Assembly: GCA_040954595.2 (NCBI GenBank)
Contig: CM082581.2
Location: forward strand, 7,378,001 to 7,442,000
Direction: 5' to 3'
Source: Balanoglossus misakiensis
Taxonomy: Eukaryota; Hemichordata
DNA length: 64,000 nucleotides
In this document: one piece after another, positions 29,776 to 41,000 of the stretch
How positions within the stretch are numbered: position 1 is the stretch's first letter
How the letters are laid out: each line of letters starts with the position of its first letter
Made by a program: the position numbers and the translations under genes
The notes under the pieces: model-generated
Told to the model about the DNA's origin: nothing
The model's database searches: none
What the model saw: only the letters and a program-made list of their open reading frames with translations

Positions 29776-30392
29776 TTAAAGGGGAAATCCGTTGTAGCTG
29801 ATTTCTACATAATTTGGTAGCTTTGATGTCACTCTTTCAGAAAAAAACATATTCGCCATGTATAGGTCGCGCGATTTTTTACAAAATCTAGGGAAAGTTG
29901 GCAGAATTTCCAATATGGCGTTTACTGTAATTTGAATCATGGGAAAAAAAGCGCCAGGACCAACTTCCGCCCACCATGGTGTGGGTGATACCATTCTCCG
30001 ATAGGTGTCACTGGGCGACAGACTAGGCGTATTTTCATAGCTATTGTTTGTTCTTTGCATCAGTTGATAAACAATCATCAGCAAAGTCGAAAATTTGTCA
30101 TCTATTGACAGTTTTCATGAGCTATAACCCATCGAAAATATGCAAATACGCTTAGCTTGTGACGCAGTGACACCAATCGGAAAATGGTATCACCCACACT
30201 AAGGTGGGCGGAAGTTGGTCCTGGCGCTTTTTTTCCCATGATTCAAATTACAGTAAACGCCATATTGGAACTTTCTCTAGATTTTGTAAAAAATCGCGCG
30301 ACCTATACATGGCGAATATGTTTTTTTCTGAAAGAGTGACATCAAAGCTACCAAATTATGTAGAAATCAGCTACGACGGATTTCCCCTTTAA
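29776..30392. mobile_element. Foldback MITE-like element with long terminal inverted repeats and TTAA ends
   Basis: The two ends are inverted copies of each other. The left arm (29776 to about 30039) and right arm (about 30138 to 30392) pair over about 250 bases. The outer 215 or so positions show only about four mismatches plus one 10-base gap near 29900 in the left arm. The inner parts diverge more, leaving a loop of about 100 bases. Each end reads TTAA followed by AGGGGAAATCC in the inward direction, which fits a TTAA target duplication as made by piggyBac-type transposases. No transposase frame is present, so it would be non-autonomous. Family assignment is inference from the TTAA alone. 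Confidence 0.85.
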
Positions 30393-31579
30393 GCATCGCT
30401 TGTGGAAGTAGGCCAGCAGGCGGTATCTTTCTTTGTTGACATACACGCGCCCTATGATACATCCCACTCCCCGAAACTATCTCCTCCTTCACAGCTAACG
30501 GTTGCACTTAGCGTTAATTAATGTTCTACCACCTGAACGTTAAGTCTACATCTTTTTATAGTGCTATTAGCTATGTATGAGAGTCGAATACAGCACGCAT
30601 ACAGCGGTGATCCCATACATGTATACTGTGATCATTGAATGACGTGTGTTTCACACAACACCTTAGAAATGTCATTTTATACGGCGATATGTACATGTAA
30701 ATGGTCTCAATTTATGGATTTTTGCTAATGGCCGATCTTCCCAGTTGTGAAGATTCTTTGTTACACTTCGGTTATTTATGGACCAGAATAACCAATCAAA
30801 TTTTGAATAAGAACCTCCTTGTGTAACCTTTAATATGCACATCCGTTTACTTTGTAGTGCTGATGGAAGAGGTATTGCCAATTTTTTCCGCCGATTGATT
30901 ACCTCATTCTCCGGGTTCTTTCATTCGGAACATCTAATTCTCAGGTGGCAGCGTTGGTTTTGAAGAATACAACACGAAAATAGCATCATCGATGTAAATT
31001 TACATTTAGCATACGGCAGTCGATAAACGATTGCGTGACGGGTGCGCGCGCGACCCGAGTTGTTCCCGTTCCGAGGGTCGCTTTCTACAAACATGCAAGG
31101 GCAACGCTTAGCAACACGCTCTTCAAAACGCGGCGAATGTTTCCAAGCGAGCGAACAATTATTCTGTTTAAATAAAAGCAATCTTTAAGCAATCATTGGC
31201 TGTGACGCACACATTGATATTGCGTGCTCTAATTACCCGGTTGTAACAATATTCCTTAGAGGTATAGTAGCCCATACGATTCTCGTAATAAAGGACACGA
31301 TACGTCTCGGAAAGCCTTTCGAGTTCATTTCCATTTAGCCCGTGGCTTCTGTAATTGTAGGCTTTCATTCGAGTGCCAAATAATTCCGGCAACGTTCGCG
31401 CGTGTGTATCGAAATCCCCTATGTAAAAGGGAGTTTTACACTGAATGCAATATTTCCACTTGTTCACTCTCACTCTAGCTTATTTATATAGGTTCGAAAT
31501 ATACACAGCTTTCCTTTTTTATCGATCTTAATTCAGAAGAAAAAAAAGTATAATTTCTTTCAGCATTTTAGTGAAGTGA

Positions 31580-31589
31580 GGGGGGGGGG
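31580..31589. repeat. G10 homopolymer
   Basis: Ten consecutive G on the plus strand. A similar G10 follows at 32305-32314. Confidence 0.93.
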
Positions 31590-32304
31590 CTTCGATCGAG
31601 CGTATTGAATTTTCTGTTCAGGTGGGAGACGTTCCTTGCGGGGAAACTTAGTGCACAGGTATCTGATTAAAACCTCCATTACATAAAGAATGGACGTAAT
31701 AAAGGTGTCACTTGCTGCGCTGGGACAAAGCCGCAGCTTCAAATACCGCCCCGCAAACATCGATTTTTTGAGCGGATCTGGAAGAAAACTGCACAATGGG
31801 CGAACGCGAATGTACATTACCTTAAAACAGTCATTATACGCGATGTACTCTCATACGAAGCACGTGTAAATGACGTGCTGGCGTGGAAGAATGATTTTAT
31901 TTCAAAGACGGTTTGTGGCACGTGATTACGCTATTGGATTAGGCATTCATTCGCGCCAGAAAAGAAAAAAGGGGGGGACGGTCGTCAGGTGATTCAATAG
32001 CGGCTTTGCCAGCATTCTTGTTGGGGTGATTGGGAACAAATCATCGTACACGACCTGTATTGTCGGAAGCACTCAAGATCCCGGAGGTTTGCGTGCCGCG
32101 ATGTGTATGGTGGTGTACACATCGATTTGGAAAAATGAAAACTCGGCTTTGATGTTTCAAAAGGAGTGGAGATTCCGTGGATTACCATGGAAGAAAAGCA
32201 TTCACATCGCTTTGGAGACAATGAAAAGAATGTTTACACACCGTTTCACAAATTGATGATCTAAGCACGAGGATTCTACCATCTATAACAGTTTACCCAT
32301 ATTT

Positions 32305-32314
32305 GGGGGGGGGG
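32305..32314. repeat. G10 homopolymer
   Basis: Ten consecutive G on the plus strand, about 720 bases after the previous run. A G7 run lies between them near 31971. Confidence 0.93.
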
Positions 32315-33698
32315 CGTTGATTTTAATCTTCAAATCACAAAATAACCTAGCCATGTTCCATTTGAGAGAGAGGGTGGGACGACGGCGTTTAATCGAATGA
32401 GATCGCCATTAAGTGCTCGGATGTCGCAATGTATAAGATTGCGCATTGTCGTGCACAGTCGAGTGTTTTCCAGTGCTGGTATTCCGCCACAAATCCTCGA
32501 CGTACTTAACCGATATTTTTGTGGGGAAAAGGACATTGCAATGCGGAGATTGATACTCAAAAGACTTGAGTGCCGTGGTTTCGATGGCTATCTCTCGACG
32601 GCAGATATGTCTGCGCAACACTTGCAGATGGATGCTAAAGGATGCTACAATTCTCAGCTCAAGGCCCATTGAAAAAAAAGAGCGAAGCACACTTCTAAAT
32701 TGAAGGATTTGCTTAACAGCGGTCAGACGCATTAATCGAATTATGGGGCGATTGATGGCACTCCAATCATTGGATTTCCCTCTGCCGATTAAAACTTTCG
32801 TTTCTCGTAAGCGACTGACAAAACATGCCAATTGCTCTTAAAAACCGCGTTTTCTTTAGACCTTAATTCATTCGCAGGGCGCACTTCTGGGGAAACACGT
32901 CACGTACTGCAATATTTAATGAACATATTACAATCTGGTCGATTTAAAACTGCAAATTGAAAGATTCAATTCAACTATACGTGCGTCTGCCAACACTGTA
33001 GACGGCAATGGGTGATCTACTCTAGAGTAAAACTAACCTAACACACATTTTGCCAACCAAGTACCCTGGAGTCTTTCGGTGTAGTGACGTCTTTTGTTTG
33101 ACAACAAAATGTCGTTTGAATTACCTCCTGTGGACGAACGCAACGGAAGAAGACCGCCATAATTCGCTAAAAGTAACATTTGCTATATCGGTTATAGATT
33201 TAATCACGTTCCACAACTCGGCAGACGGATCAAATGAGTTCTGACACAAGACTCATTTACGCAGCCCTTCCATTTACCTTCAGATATTCTTTGTCACTTA
33301 CATAGCCTGTCGCCTATTGCGCTCGTCCACCGAGCTCCGTTCTCTCAACGGGAGGGTGACAGCGTCAAACCGGGAAGAACGGTGATAGACTCGGAAGCAG
33401 AGTTATCGGTGTGCGCTTTCAGCTAATGTCAACGCAACAAAGCCAATGAAAGCTGTTGTGCTCGACTGACCTGGACATAGGTGAGACCACGCCAGGAAAA
33501 TGACAACAAAAAGCAGCGTGGGGCAAAACAACAAACCTGAGGCAAAATAAGATGACGTACGCTCTTTGATCAGTTTAACAGAGAAGTAACTACACGACCC
33601 GTTACTGGGGCAACCTTTTGACAATTACATTGTAGACAATAAGAATAGTATATATCACAATATTAATCATAATATACTAATCATAATATGTATATTTA

Positions 33699-33858
33699 TA
33701 CATATGCACATACGTATGCACGCACGCATTTTTGTTTTGACTATTAGCCGACCTCGCATGAGCAAAACTAATAAGTTTTGAAACATACATACATGTACAT
33801 AATACTTGCATATACAATGTACATTACAATGTACATGCATACGCATACACCATACATA
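33699..33858. repeat. Degenerate ACAT/ACGC simple sequence, two patches
   Basis: Two patches (33699-33728 and 33782-33858) of tetranucleotide-like ACAT, GCAC and TACATGTA units flank about 50 bases of ordinary sequence. The second contains a close direct repeat of ACAATGTACAT. It resembles the tract at 13708-13806. Confidence 0.7.
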
Positions 33859-34382
33859 TTTTATGGAGAGTATCTATCAGTATCATGTATCTTCCCAGTC
33901 GCCCATGGAGCTTTTCTCGGACGATCATGCCGTAGTTATCTGCCACCAAGACATTTTTCACCGCGGGGCATTTACCTAGAAGATAGTACGTATTTCTGTA
34001 TAGACATGCCATGGTTATTCTCAATGACGAGAAGAGCTGTTACATCGTGTTAGTTGACAGAGCTCTGACGGGTTTCACATAGTACCCCTAGGTACAATGT
34101 ACATGTATACCGTGTCAAAATGTGGTGTTCGTGCACAGTATGGCGGTGACCAATGTCAAGGCACAGTGACGCGAGTGACTGTGGTCAAGGGAAATTCTTC
34201 AAGTTGCTGTATCATGGTGAATATCCTTTGGGTTGCGTTCGGATGACTATGAAACAAGCGTAAGCAATCAAATCCAGATTGGAGTGCCCGGGGCAAGAAA
34301 CTCTCGAAATAGTCCAAAAAGATTAACACAACGCAACTGGGACTTCTGCCGCTCACACTGAAGAAACGAAAATGAACGCATA

Positions 34383-34386
<4 letters not shown>

Positions 34387-34413
<27 letters not shown>
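34387..34413. repeat. CA dinucleotide microsatellite
   Basis: About thirteen CA units in a row, about 1.5 kb beyond the 3' end of the receptor gene. A clear simple repeat. Confidence 0.97.
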
Positions 34414-35664
34414 CGATTAGGGTTTAAAAACCGTGAAAATAGTGATATCATGTTTTAATCGGGAAACCTGAAAACCTAAAAGACACATCAAATTAATGGC
34501 TTCGACAAATAAAGAATGTATCTTTAAATAACAGATATCGCTATCGCTCAGACTACATGTAATCACGCTTGTATTTTCTCTTTCTTTCTGGCACACACTG
34601 GTGAGGCATAGGTTATACGATATGTAATGATATCAGGTATGCACATATGTAGCGCAATCTATAGACGTAAATAGGCAAGCTGTAATCGAGGCCAAACGAA
34701 CAGTGGGTCACGGTGTCTTTTGTCAAACGGGTATAGTAACTTTTACAAACCGTCAAACGTTCTGTAAGCGACTGAAACCGTTTAGGTTACTTGATCACAG
34801 AAGTGAAAAAATGACATCAATCCTTTACGGGTTTTGGTTCAATAAAATGCAATAATCGCAAATCACGATGACTAGGGTCTCGTTGAAAACACCCCCTTCC
34901 GAGTCTGTATACCGACATTCTGGCTGGGCACTGCAGAGAATTACAGTGTACTCCGCCGTCGGTGTCTCATTCTTTTTATCACAAATTCATCGTGCCGCCA
35001 CCTCTACTGAAACATATGGCTTAATCCGCTGCCCTATAATCATAAGCTATGGATAGACAGCTAAACCGTATTTGTAAATGAACAGGCTTGATAAGAGAAA
35101 CGAACGGACTGTGACGTCGACAGATTCATAGTTGCAAATGTGAAAAAAACTATAGTCCACGATATCATATTTAACTACATGTATACGTACATACGTAAAG
35201 CAAATACTGACTTTACATTAAACCTAATTGGAATACACGAATACATCACAAAAATAACTCATCTTTATAGAAAAAATACAGAAATTTAAAAACAATCATA
35301 AAATTTGTGTCGTTATTCGCATTGGGTGTCAATAATCTCGAGTAGCTATATTTTACCTGAAGAAAACGCATTTCTCAAAGAAAAGACACTGTGTTCAAGT
35401 TAAACGTTTAGGTCATTATAGATATTAATGAAGCTATAACCTTATTTCGAGCAAGTATTGGTGATGACAGTCGTGTAGTTTAAAATTACCTATAGGGGGA
35501 ATTCTTGTTTGCTATCAGCGATGTGAATTTTCGCAAGACCTGAATTTTTTATAGTGCTATTAAATACAAGGTTTAAAAGAGTTTTTTAGTCTTTGATTCG
35601 ATTTTGATATACTCTGACAGTGGTTTCCTTGGTCCTAGATGTACTCTGCTGAAGATACATGTAA

Positions 35665-35969
35665 TTTAATACCGGTATCCATTTACCAGCTGGTTTGGAA
35701 ATCTGCATAAAGCATGATCCTTAAACGCGGTAGATCACCACCAACACATCCGCAGTCTGACCGACGGCCGGCAAATACCGGGCGAGTCCATCTGTTCGAT
35801 GTAAAGCCCGGGGCAAAATCGCGCCCTCGTTCCACACGAGTTTGCTGTTTGACACGCCACCACGCTGGACCGCAGGGGGACAGACGTTGGACTTGTACGT
35901 GTAACCCCGAGGTGGTCTTCAGCCGTTCACAAGATCCTGTTTGTTCTGCGTGCATGACAGCGATTCTAT
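35665..35969 (-). other. Probable 3' UTR of the receptor gene with candidate ATTAAA signal
   Basis: The roughly 250 bases after the receptor stop codon are visibly richer in G and C than most of the window and become AT-rich near 35710. On the minus strand the first polyadenylation-like hexamer is ATTAAA at 35670-35665, about 300 bases past the stop. No AATAAA was found in the next several hundred bases. No GT-rich downstream element is obvious, so the cleavage site is uncertain. Open frames on both strands here start at non-ATG codons or look like compositional artefacts. Confidence 0.3.
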
Positions 35970-37643
35970 TCAAATCGTCATATCCAGGCCCCTCTCCTTA
36001 CCCGCGGGTCTCATTCTGTGCGACGACAGCCTGTGAAACAGCACGGAGTTCTCCGTGGACGACAGACTGACACTCTCCCTGCCGGTCATGCGTCTGGCAA
36101 AGTTCATCTTCCCGCGCCGATCCCGACGCCTGTTGCAGCAACACCAGATGATCTGCTTGAACGCGTGACCGAAATCCTTGCTGAACATGGCGTAGATGAC
36201 AGGGTTTATGGCGGAGTTGCAATAACCGAGCCAGAAAAATATCTTGAACATGATTTCAGGGGTGCAATTATTGCAAAACGCACCGAGTAAATACACAGTG
36301 AAGAAAGGCATCCAACAAAATGTGAAAGCACCTACAATGATGGCCAGCGTCTTGGCGGCCCTGGTCTCATTGTTCAGTCTCTTGAGGTGTTCGGTGATTT
36401 TCGTACTGGATTTCCGTCGAGATTTGTCACAACAAGTAAGACCGTGATGGTGGTGGTGGTTGTTGTGGTGGTGGTGGTGGCAGTCGTGCGAGTTGTTGTA
36501 GAATACATTGTTACCTCGACTTTTTCTTTGGCACCTGCCGTACTGGCCCGGCCGGCTCGAGTACCCGTTCCTCATCTGTCTGTGGTAGTGATTGCAAGAG
36601 TTGGCGGCGGCTTTGGTTCGGGTCGAATTCCCGCGGTGGATGCGCAGAACCATGGACGAGCGCAGCGCGTTGTCCTGGCCGGGCGAACAGGCGCCCTTGG
36701 TGAGCTTGTAGCCGCGCTTGTTACTCCGGTAGGCCTCGCTCGCCTCTCGGTAAATTCGCCAGTAGAGAAACAACATGATGAACGTGGGGATGAAAAAGGA
36801 TCCCAGCGCTGAATACACGATGTAGCTCGGCTCAGATGTCAGCGTACATTGTAATTCCTTGTAGGTATTATCCAAGCTAATCTCGCTGCATGTTTCATTC
36901 ATTCCGCGTAATGTGATATTGCTCGGGGATGGCGACACGGCATAGGACTCGCTGACACCAGAAAGTTCCTCCGAAAATGTGCCGAACCAGGCTTCCGAGA
37001 TATTCGTCACTTTATAGCTCGCTCCGGTGCGTATGTCATTCAAGAGGCTCTGCAGCATGTCCACGTCATAAGAATCGTTATAGGTGTAATTGAAGCCATC
37101 AAAATCGTCGTAGTCGTCCACATTTCCCGCTAAAATGTTCCTGTCTCTCTCGTTCCAGCCGACCAGAGGCGGGAAGCTTATCACAAACGCCACGATCCAC
37201 AGCGCGGCAATGAGCATCTTCGCCCTGCACGGCGACATGATACTGTTGTAGGTCATGGGTCTGGTGATAGCGATGTATCTGTCCAAACTGATGGCACACA
37301 GGTTCAAAATGGACGCGGTGCAAACGAGGACGTCCACGGCCAGCCAGACGACGCACCACGTCTCGCCGAATATCCAGTAAGACAGCAACTCCAGGGTTGC
37401 CGAAAACGGTAGCACGGATATGCCCAGCATGAGGTCAGCCACAGCCAAAGATACGATAAAGTGGTTAGTTACAGTGCGCAATTTCCGCGAGATTGTAACC
37501 GCCAGTATCACCAGAACATTTCCACATATTACCGTCAGATTGATAGCGCCCAATGCTATCGTTTCCAACACGAACGTCACGTTATATATCTCCGCGTCCG
37601 TGAGAGTCATATTTGTGTCGTTAGTAACGGTTACGCACGACAT
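35970..37643 (-). CDS. Alpha-type octopamine receptor-like aminergic GPCR (OAMB/OctR-alpha family), single exon
   Basis: This is a rhodopsin-class receptor of 557 residues that should sit in the plasma membrane and bind a biogenic amine. Residues are numbered from the chosen ATG. Helix marks: N42 (TM1), D70 (TM2), C97 and amine-binding D104 (TM3), DRY at 121-123, W149 (TM4), S278 and S282 with P286 (TM5), CWMPFF at 443-448 (TM6), NPVIY at 480-484 (TM7), and a CCC palmitoylation candidate at 501-503. SALGSF in TM5, LRIHRG in loop 3, GYCNSAINP in TM7 and FSKDF after it match remembered alpha-octopamine receptors; alpha-1 adrenergic receptors share only some of these, so they are the main alternative. 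By family, signalling would go through Gq/calcium; that is inference. Extracellular loop 2 is about 110 residues (163-272), acidic, with five N-glycosylation sequons and C266 to pair with C97. Loop 3 is about 127 residues and His-rich. The longer ORF to 37667 begins at GTG, and an in-frame TAA lies at 37679-37677, so the ATG at 37643 with A at -3 is preferred. No intron interrupts the frame. Confidence 0.93.
   Translation of the reverse strand: MSCVTVTNDTNMTLTDAEIYNVTFVLETIALGAINLTVICGNVLVILAVTISRKLRTVTNHFIVSLAVADLMLGISVLPFSATLELLSYWIFGETWCVVWLAVDVLVCTASILNLCAISLDRYIAITRPMTYNSIMSPCRAKMLIAALWIVAFVISFPPLVGWNERDRNILAGNVDDYDDFDGFNYTYNDSYDVDMLQSLLNDIRTGASYKVTNISEAWFGTFSEELSGVSESYAVSPSPSNITLRGMNETCSEISLDNTYKELQCTLTSEPSYIVYSALGSFFIPTFIMLFLYWRIYREASEAYRSNKRGYKLTKGACSPGQDNALRSSMVLRIHRGNSTRTKAAANSCNHYHRQMRNGYSSRPGQYGRCQRKSRGNNVFYNNSHDCHHHHHNNHHHHHGLTCCDKSRRKSSTKITEHLKRLNNETRAAKTLAIIVGAFTFCWMPFFTVYLLGAFCNNCTPEIMFKIFFWLGYCNSAINPVIYAMFSKDFGHAFKQIIWCCCNRRRDRRGKMNFARRMTGRESVSLSSTENSVLFHRLSSHRMRPAGKERGLDMTI
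36444..36480 (-). repeat. CAC/CAT codon repeat encoding a poly-His tract in receptor loop 3
   Basis: On the minus strand a run of CAC/CAT codons, broken by two Asn codons, encodes five His, two Asn and five His (about residues 389-400). It lies in the third intracellular loop, away from the G-protein-contacting ends near TM5 and TM6. Such a trinucleotide run is likely to vary in length between individuals. A DCH just before it and a CC just after it give a local His/Cys cluster that could bind metal, but this is speculation. Confidence 0.85.
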
Positions 37644-38060
37644 CTTAAAACTGTCGACTCCCGTCACTTGCTGCCTTTAGAACGGGTATAAGTCGTCAGG
37701 TAAGCCCGTCAGAATGGCGGAAAAAGTCGAACTCTTGGTTCTTTCACAACATCCTGCCAAACGACAAAAAGATAAGTAATTCTGTAAGAAGATTTTTCCT
37801 TCTACAGCTGGCGAGTGCTGACGGCTTAAGCCCCACGGAGGGACAAGTTCGGCTTTGAAGGACAATGACTTCGGTATAAGAAGCCAAGCTTGTTCGGTTT
37901 CTGACTTGATACGGGAGACAGAATCTGATTACGCTCTCTCTCTCCCTCTCTGTAAAAGCCGACCCGAAGATTAGTGCCGGGTATGTAAGTAGATAAACAC
38001 CGTCTGCGTATACGTACGGACCGCACTAATCTATTTTAATTTATTGAGTCAATGATGGCA
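37644..38060 (-). promoter_or_regulatory. 5' flank / probable 5' UTR of the receptor gene with GA-rich tract
   Basis: Immediately upstream of the ATG an in-frame TAA at 37679-37677 closes the reading frame. The frame upstream of it contains no ATG, so it is not a classical upstream ORF. A CT run on the plus strand at 37933-37951 reads as a GA repeat in gene orientation, about 290 bases before the ATG; GA tracts occur in GAGA-type promoters. No convincing TATA box or initiator was found. A non-coding first exon further upstream cannot be excluded. Confidence 0.25.
37933..37951. repeat. CT/GA tract upstream of the receptor
   Basis: A short CTCTCT run with one CCC interruption. In receptor orientation it reads GAGAGA and lies about 290 bases before the start codon. 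Confidence 0.85.
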
Positions 38061-41000
38061 TGCTTACCGCCGAAATCCTCGTTTCCCGTGCCCATCTACC
38101 AAACTGACAACTTTGCCTGATCCCCATTCATAGCAACAATCTCGAACGTGCTGCAACCTGAGCTCATCCACTCCATGATGACGGGGGTGAAGAAGAAAAA
38201 AAACCGTATGCGGGAGGATTGTTTCGGCTCTTAAATCTGCATCTGCGCACTCCGGAGCAGCCGAAATGCCATCCTTTGTCGGCCGGAACAGACACACAGC
38301 CGTCCCGCTGTCAATCCTCTACTGCGTAATACATCCGCAATTTTCCAGAGAGACTGAAAATATGAGAGACAGCATGGTCAGTCAGCCACTGCTTAGTTCG
38401 ACATCCTCTCTGTACAGGCAGAGCGTATACAATGCAGCAAAGTGGTCGATGCATCGGAGAATAACGGTATGAGGGCACCCTAGTTACATGATTTTTACAG
38501 TCACGCATGCACTGAGTTGTGGCAGAAATGAGCCTGTTAACGCTCTCAGTGCGCATGTCAATATGCTAAATAATTATGCAAATACGAATTTATACATATT
38601 TTCCTTGCACAGATACTGAATTGATGTGTTAGTGTATTAACGCCATAAGTGGTGCGGCAAATGCAAGCAAAGCGCCACTTTATCATTCATGCTCACTGTA
38701 CGAAAACTCTGATGTTACTACTGGCATCTGCACGTGCGGGATCAGCGACCAAGCTTCGCATGTTTAGTTGGTGAAAGAGAGAAAATTACTTTGACATATG
38801 TGTCGGTCAAAGTTTAACAATACTGTCGCGTACTATACTTTTTATTCACTACGTGGAAGGCTCGAGGGGGACCTTTTAACAGAACAATGGGTCAACGATA
38901 AAGCGACCGAAAATGTGTATTTCTATTTTTAGATAGTCGTGTCCTGTTGATTGAAAGGAACCAAAGTCCTTAAAATACTGCCTGCGTCAATAATTCATCT
39001 TAAAATCCAAAGCGTGTGTTTAGACTCCGTAAAAAGTAGGACAAGCTTTTTATTTCATTTAACATTTAATGAATTTCTTGTAATGTAATTTAGGGCAATG
39101 TCATTCATTAATTGAATTAAATGCTCAATTGAAAAACTCAAACTCTTTTATGTGTGTATTTAAAATTCATTGATAAACAATGTATATACATATTTTCAAT
39201 TAAGAGTAGATCCCCACCTTAAGCACTGGTTTCAAGATTTTTTGTACAGCTGCCTTAGAGATACTGGGCGATGACCCAATAATAAACAATTATATATACC
39301 AGAGACATCTTCCAGTAAAACTTTGAATTTGCCGATAAAACATTCTCTCAGATGTGCGTGTAATATTATATTATCAGAATGTACAACGGTTGAACTGGAT
39401 GTTGCAAATTAGAAGACAATGATGCATACTGTAATGAAGCTCTCTGATGTTTGGCGGCGATTCAAGATCAATTTAAATGCTTGGAGCAACACGAAGAGAT
39501 TGACATCTGAATATGGAATTAGCCCTGATAGCAACATCTCGCATATATGTATGTTCAGTGTCGACAACCACGCTTCTTGAAAGATAAGTGCGAGGCACGT
39601 ATGTTGGATGGTAGACATGTAAAAGAGCCAGCTGCATTTTCTTTTCATTATTGACGTGATTATAATATCGGTCATGGATGACGCTGGATGACCGACATTA
39701 AACACTTGTTTTTTTTGGTCCAACAAGTGAATTTATGTTTCCTTAAAGCTCCGTTAGCTGTAAATTTTCGCTAAACGTATTTTTAATATTGTCGCATCAG
39801 TGTGCCAGACAGATTCGATTCAAACGACTGAAACGCTACAGTCCATATGGTCACTATCGCTACGGTTACCATGATTACATTGAGCGTGTTACAGGAAAAA
39901 AGTGCATATTACACCCAACGCCCTGTAAACAATATTCTTCCGGCAGAACTGAATTAATTAACAGATTCCGTTTCCATGGTACAATGTCCGGCCAGGCGGA
40001 TTTCAGCCTGACGACGGGCCCGGATAACTGGAACTTAAATATGCAAATACGACAGACACTGTAACCCTATTAAATATGAGTGGGACTGTTGCAATCTCTT
40101 GTAATGTAACGGCTCACTGTAAAACGGGGGAGGGGCATGGTATACGATTTTTTTTCTAAATTTCAAGAGATATTATCCTAAAGTTGCGTTGAGCAAACTA
40201 TGATAGAACGTTTATAACTTTGATTTTAGAGGTGCAGTCTTCCTTAATTTCTCTGTGATCCCTTCGCAAATAAATATGGCACCGAGGTAAACGCTTTGAA
40301 TCTCTCCACGGCATATGTCCTTTAAATGACATTGTGTTCATAAGCATGCACCAAAGTGCAATAACACTAAATTTAATACAGTTAAAAAACTATCAACGCA
40401 AACATGTCTATTCCATTGCAGCGTGTCCAGGCGGCGACCTCTACTTATGTTTAACGCGGTACCTTGGTATTAGTCTGCTTTGGTACTTCAAGGCAAATTT
40501 AGTACATAACATGTTCAGGGACACATTTTAACACGTTTGCATGGAAGCGGTGAATTGTCAAAAAGGATGATTTGACAAAAGCCGGCGCACGTGCTTTCGC
40601 TGTAGTTTAAGTCATGTAACTGACTCTTAATGACTCTGCTTAAAGGCACAAAAGTCCAACATTAAACGCCTGCATTTAAAAAAGCCAGCCAATAATACCA
40701 ACCCGAATGATCTGCCAGAATGGTAAATTTGTTTGGAAAGAAATACTGGTATACTCAGTTAACCTGTGATTTCCATGCATGCAGATTATATTTCCCTGTG
40801 AACAGGAGAGAAACAATTCCACACCTAGTTTCAAAAGGATTCTTCATTGGCACCCACACATTCCAATTCCAAGTCTGAACTTGATGTTAACTGTTAACTG
40901 TATGAGCAGCTGAGGGGGATGGGGCGGGGCCATTTATGGATGACTATATCATGCCACACATCAAAAACGCAAACTTCACTATTTGGTTGTTCATCGTAGC

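Larger units (their letters stand above)
30393..35664. other. Gene-free stretch between the foldback element and the receptor gene
   Basis: It holds two G10 runs, the CA microsatellite and ACAT-type simple sequence. Overlapping frames on both strands at 32397-32831 are typical of slightly GC-rich non-coding DNA and show no domain. It includes whatever lies downstream of the receptor's polyadenylation site. Confidence 0.55.

Noticed and set aside
29776-30392. Two frames, one on each strand, encoding almost the same peptide
   Set aside because: The identity comes from the inverted arms of the foldback element; there is no transposase motif and the peptides are too short.
36018-36812. Open frames on the opposite strand and in other frames within the receptor
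   Set aside because: They are shadows of the GC-rich receptor coding sequence and lack domains.
37677-37865. 62-codon frame just upstream of and in frame with the receptor, as a regulatory upstream ORF
   Set aside because: It starts with TTG and contains no ATG, so it would not be a normal upstream ORF.
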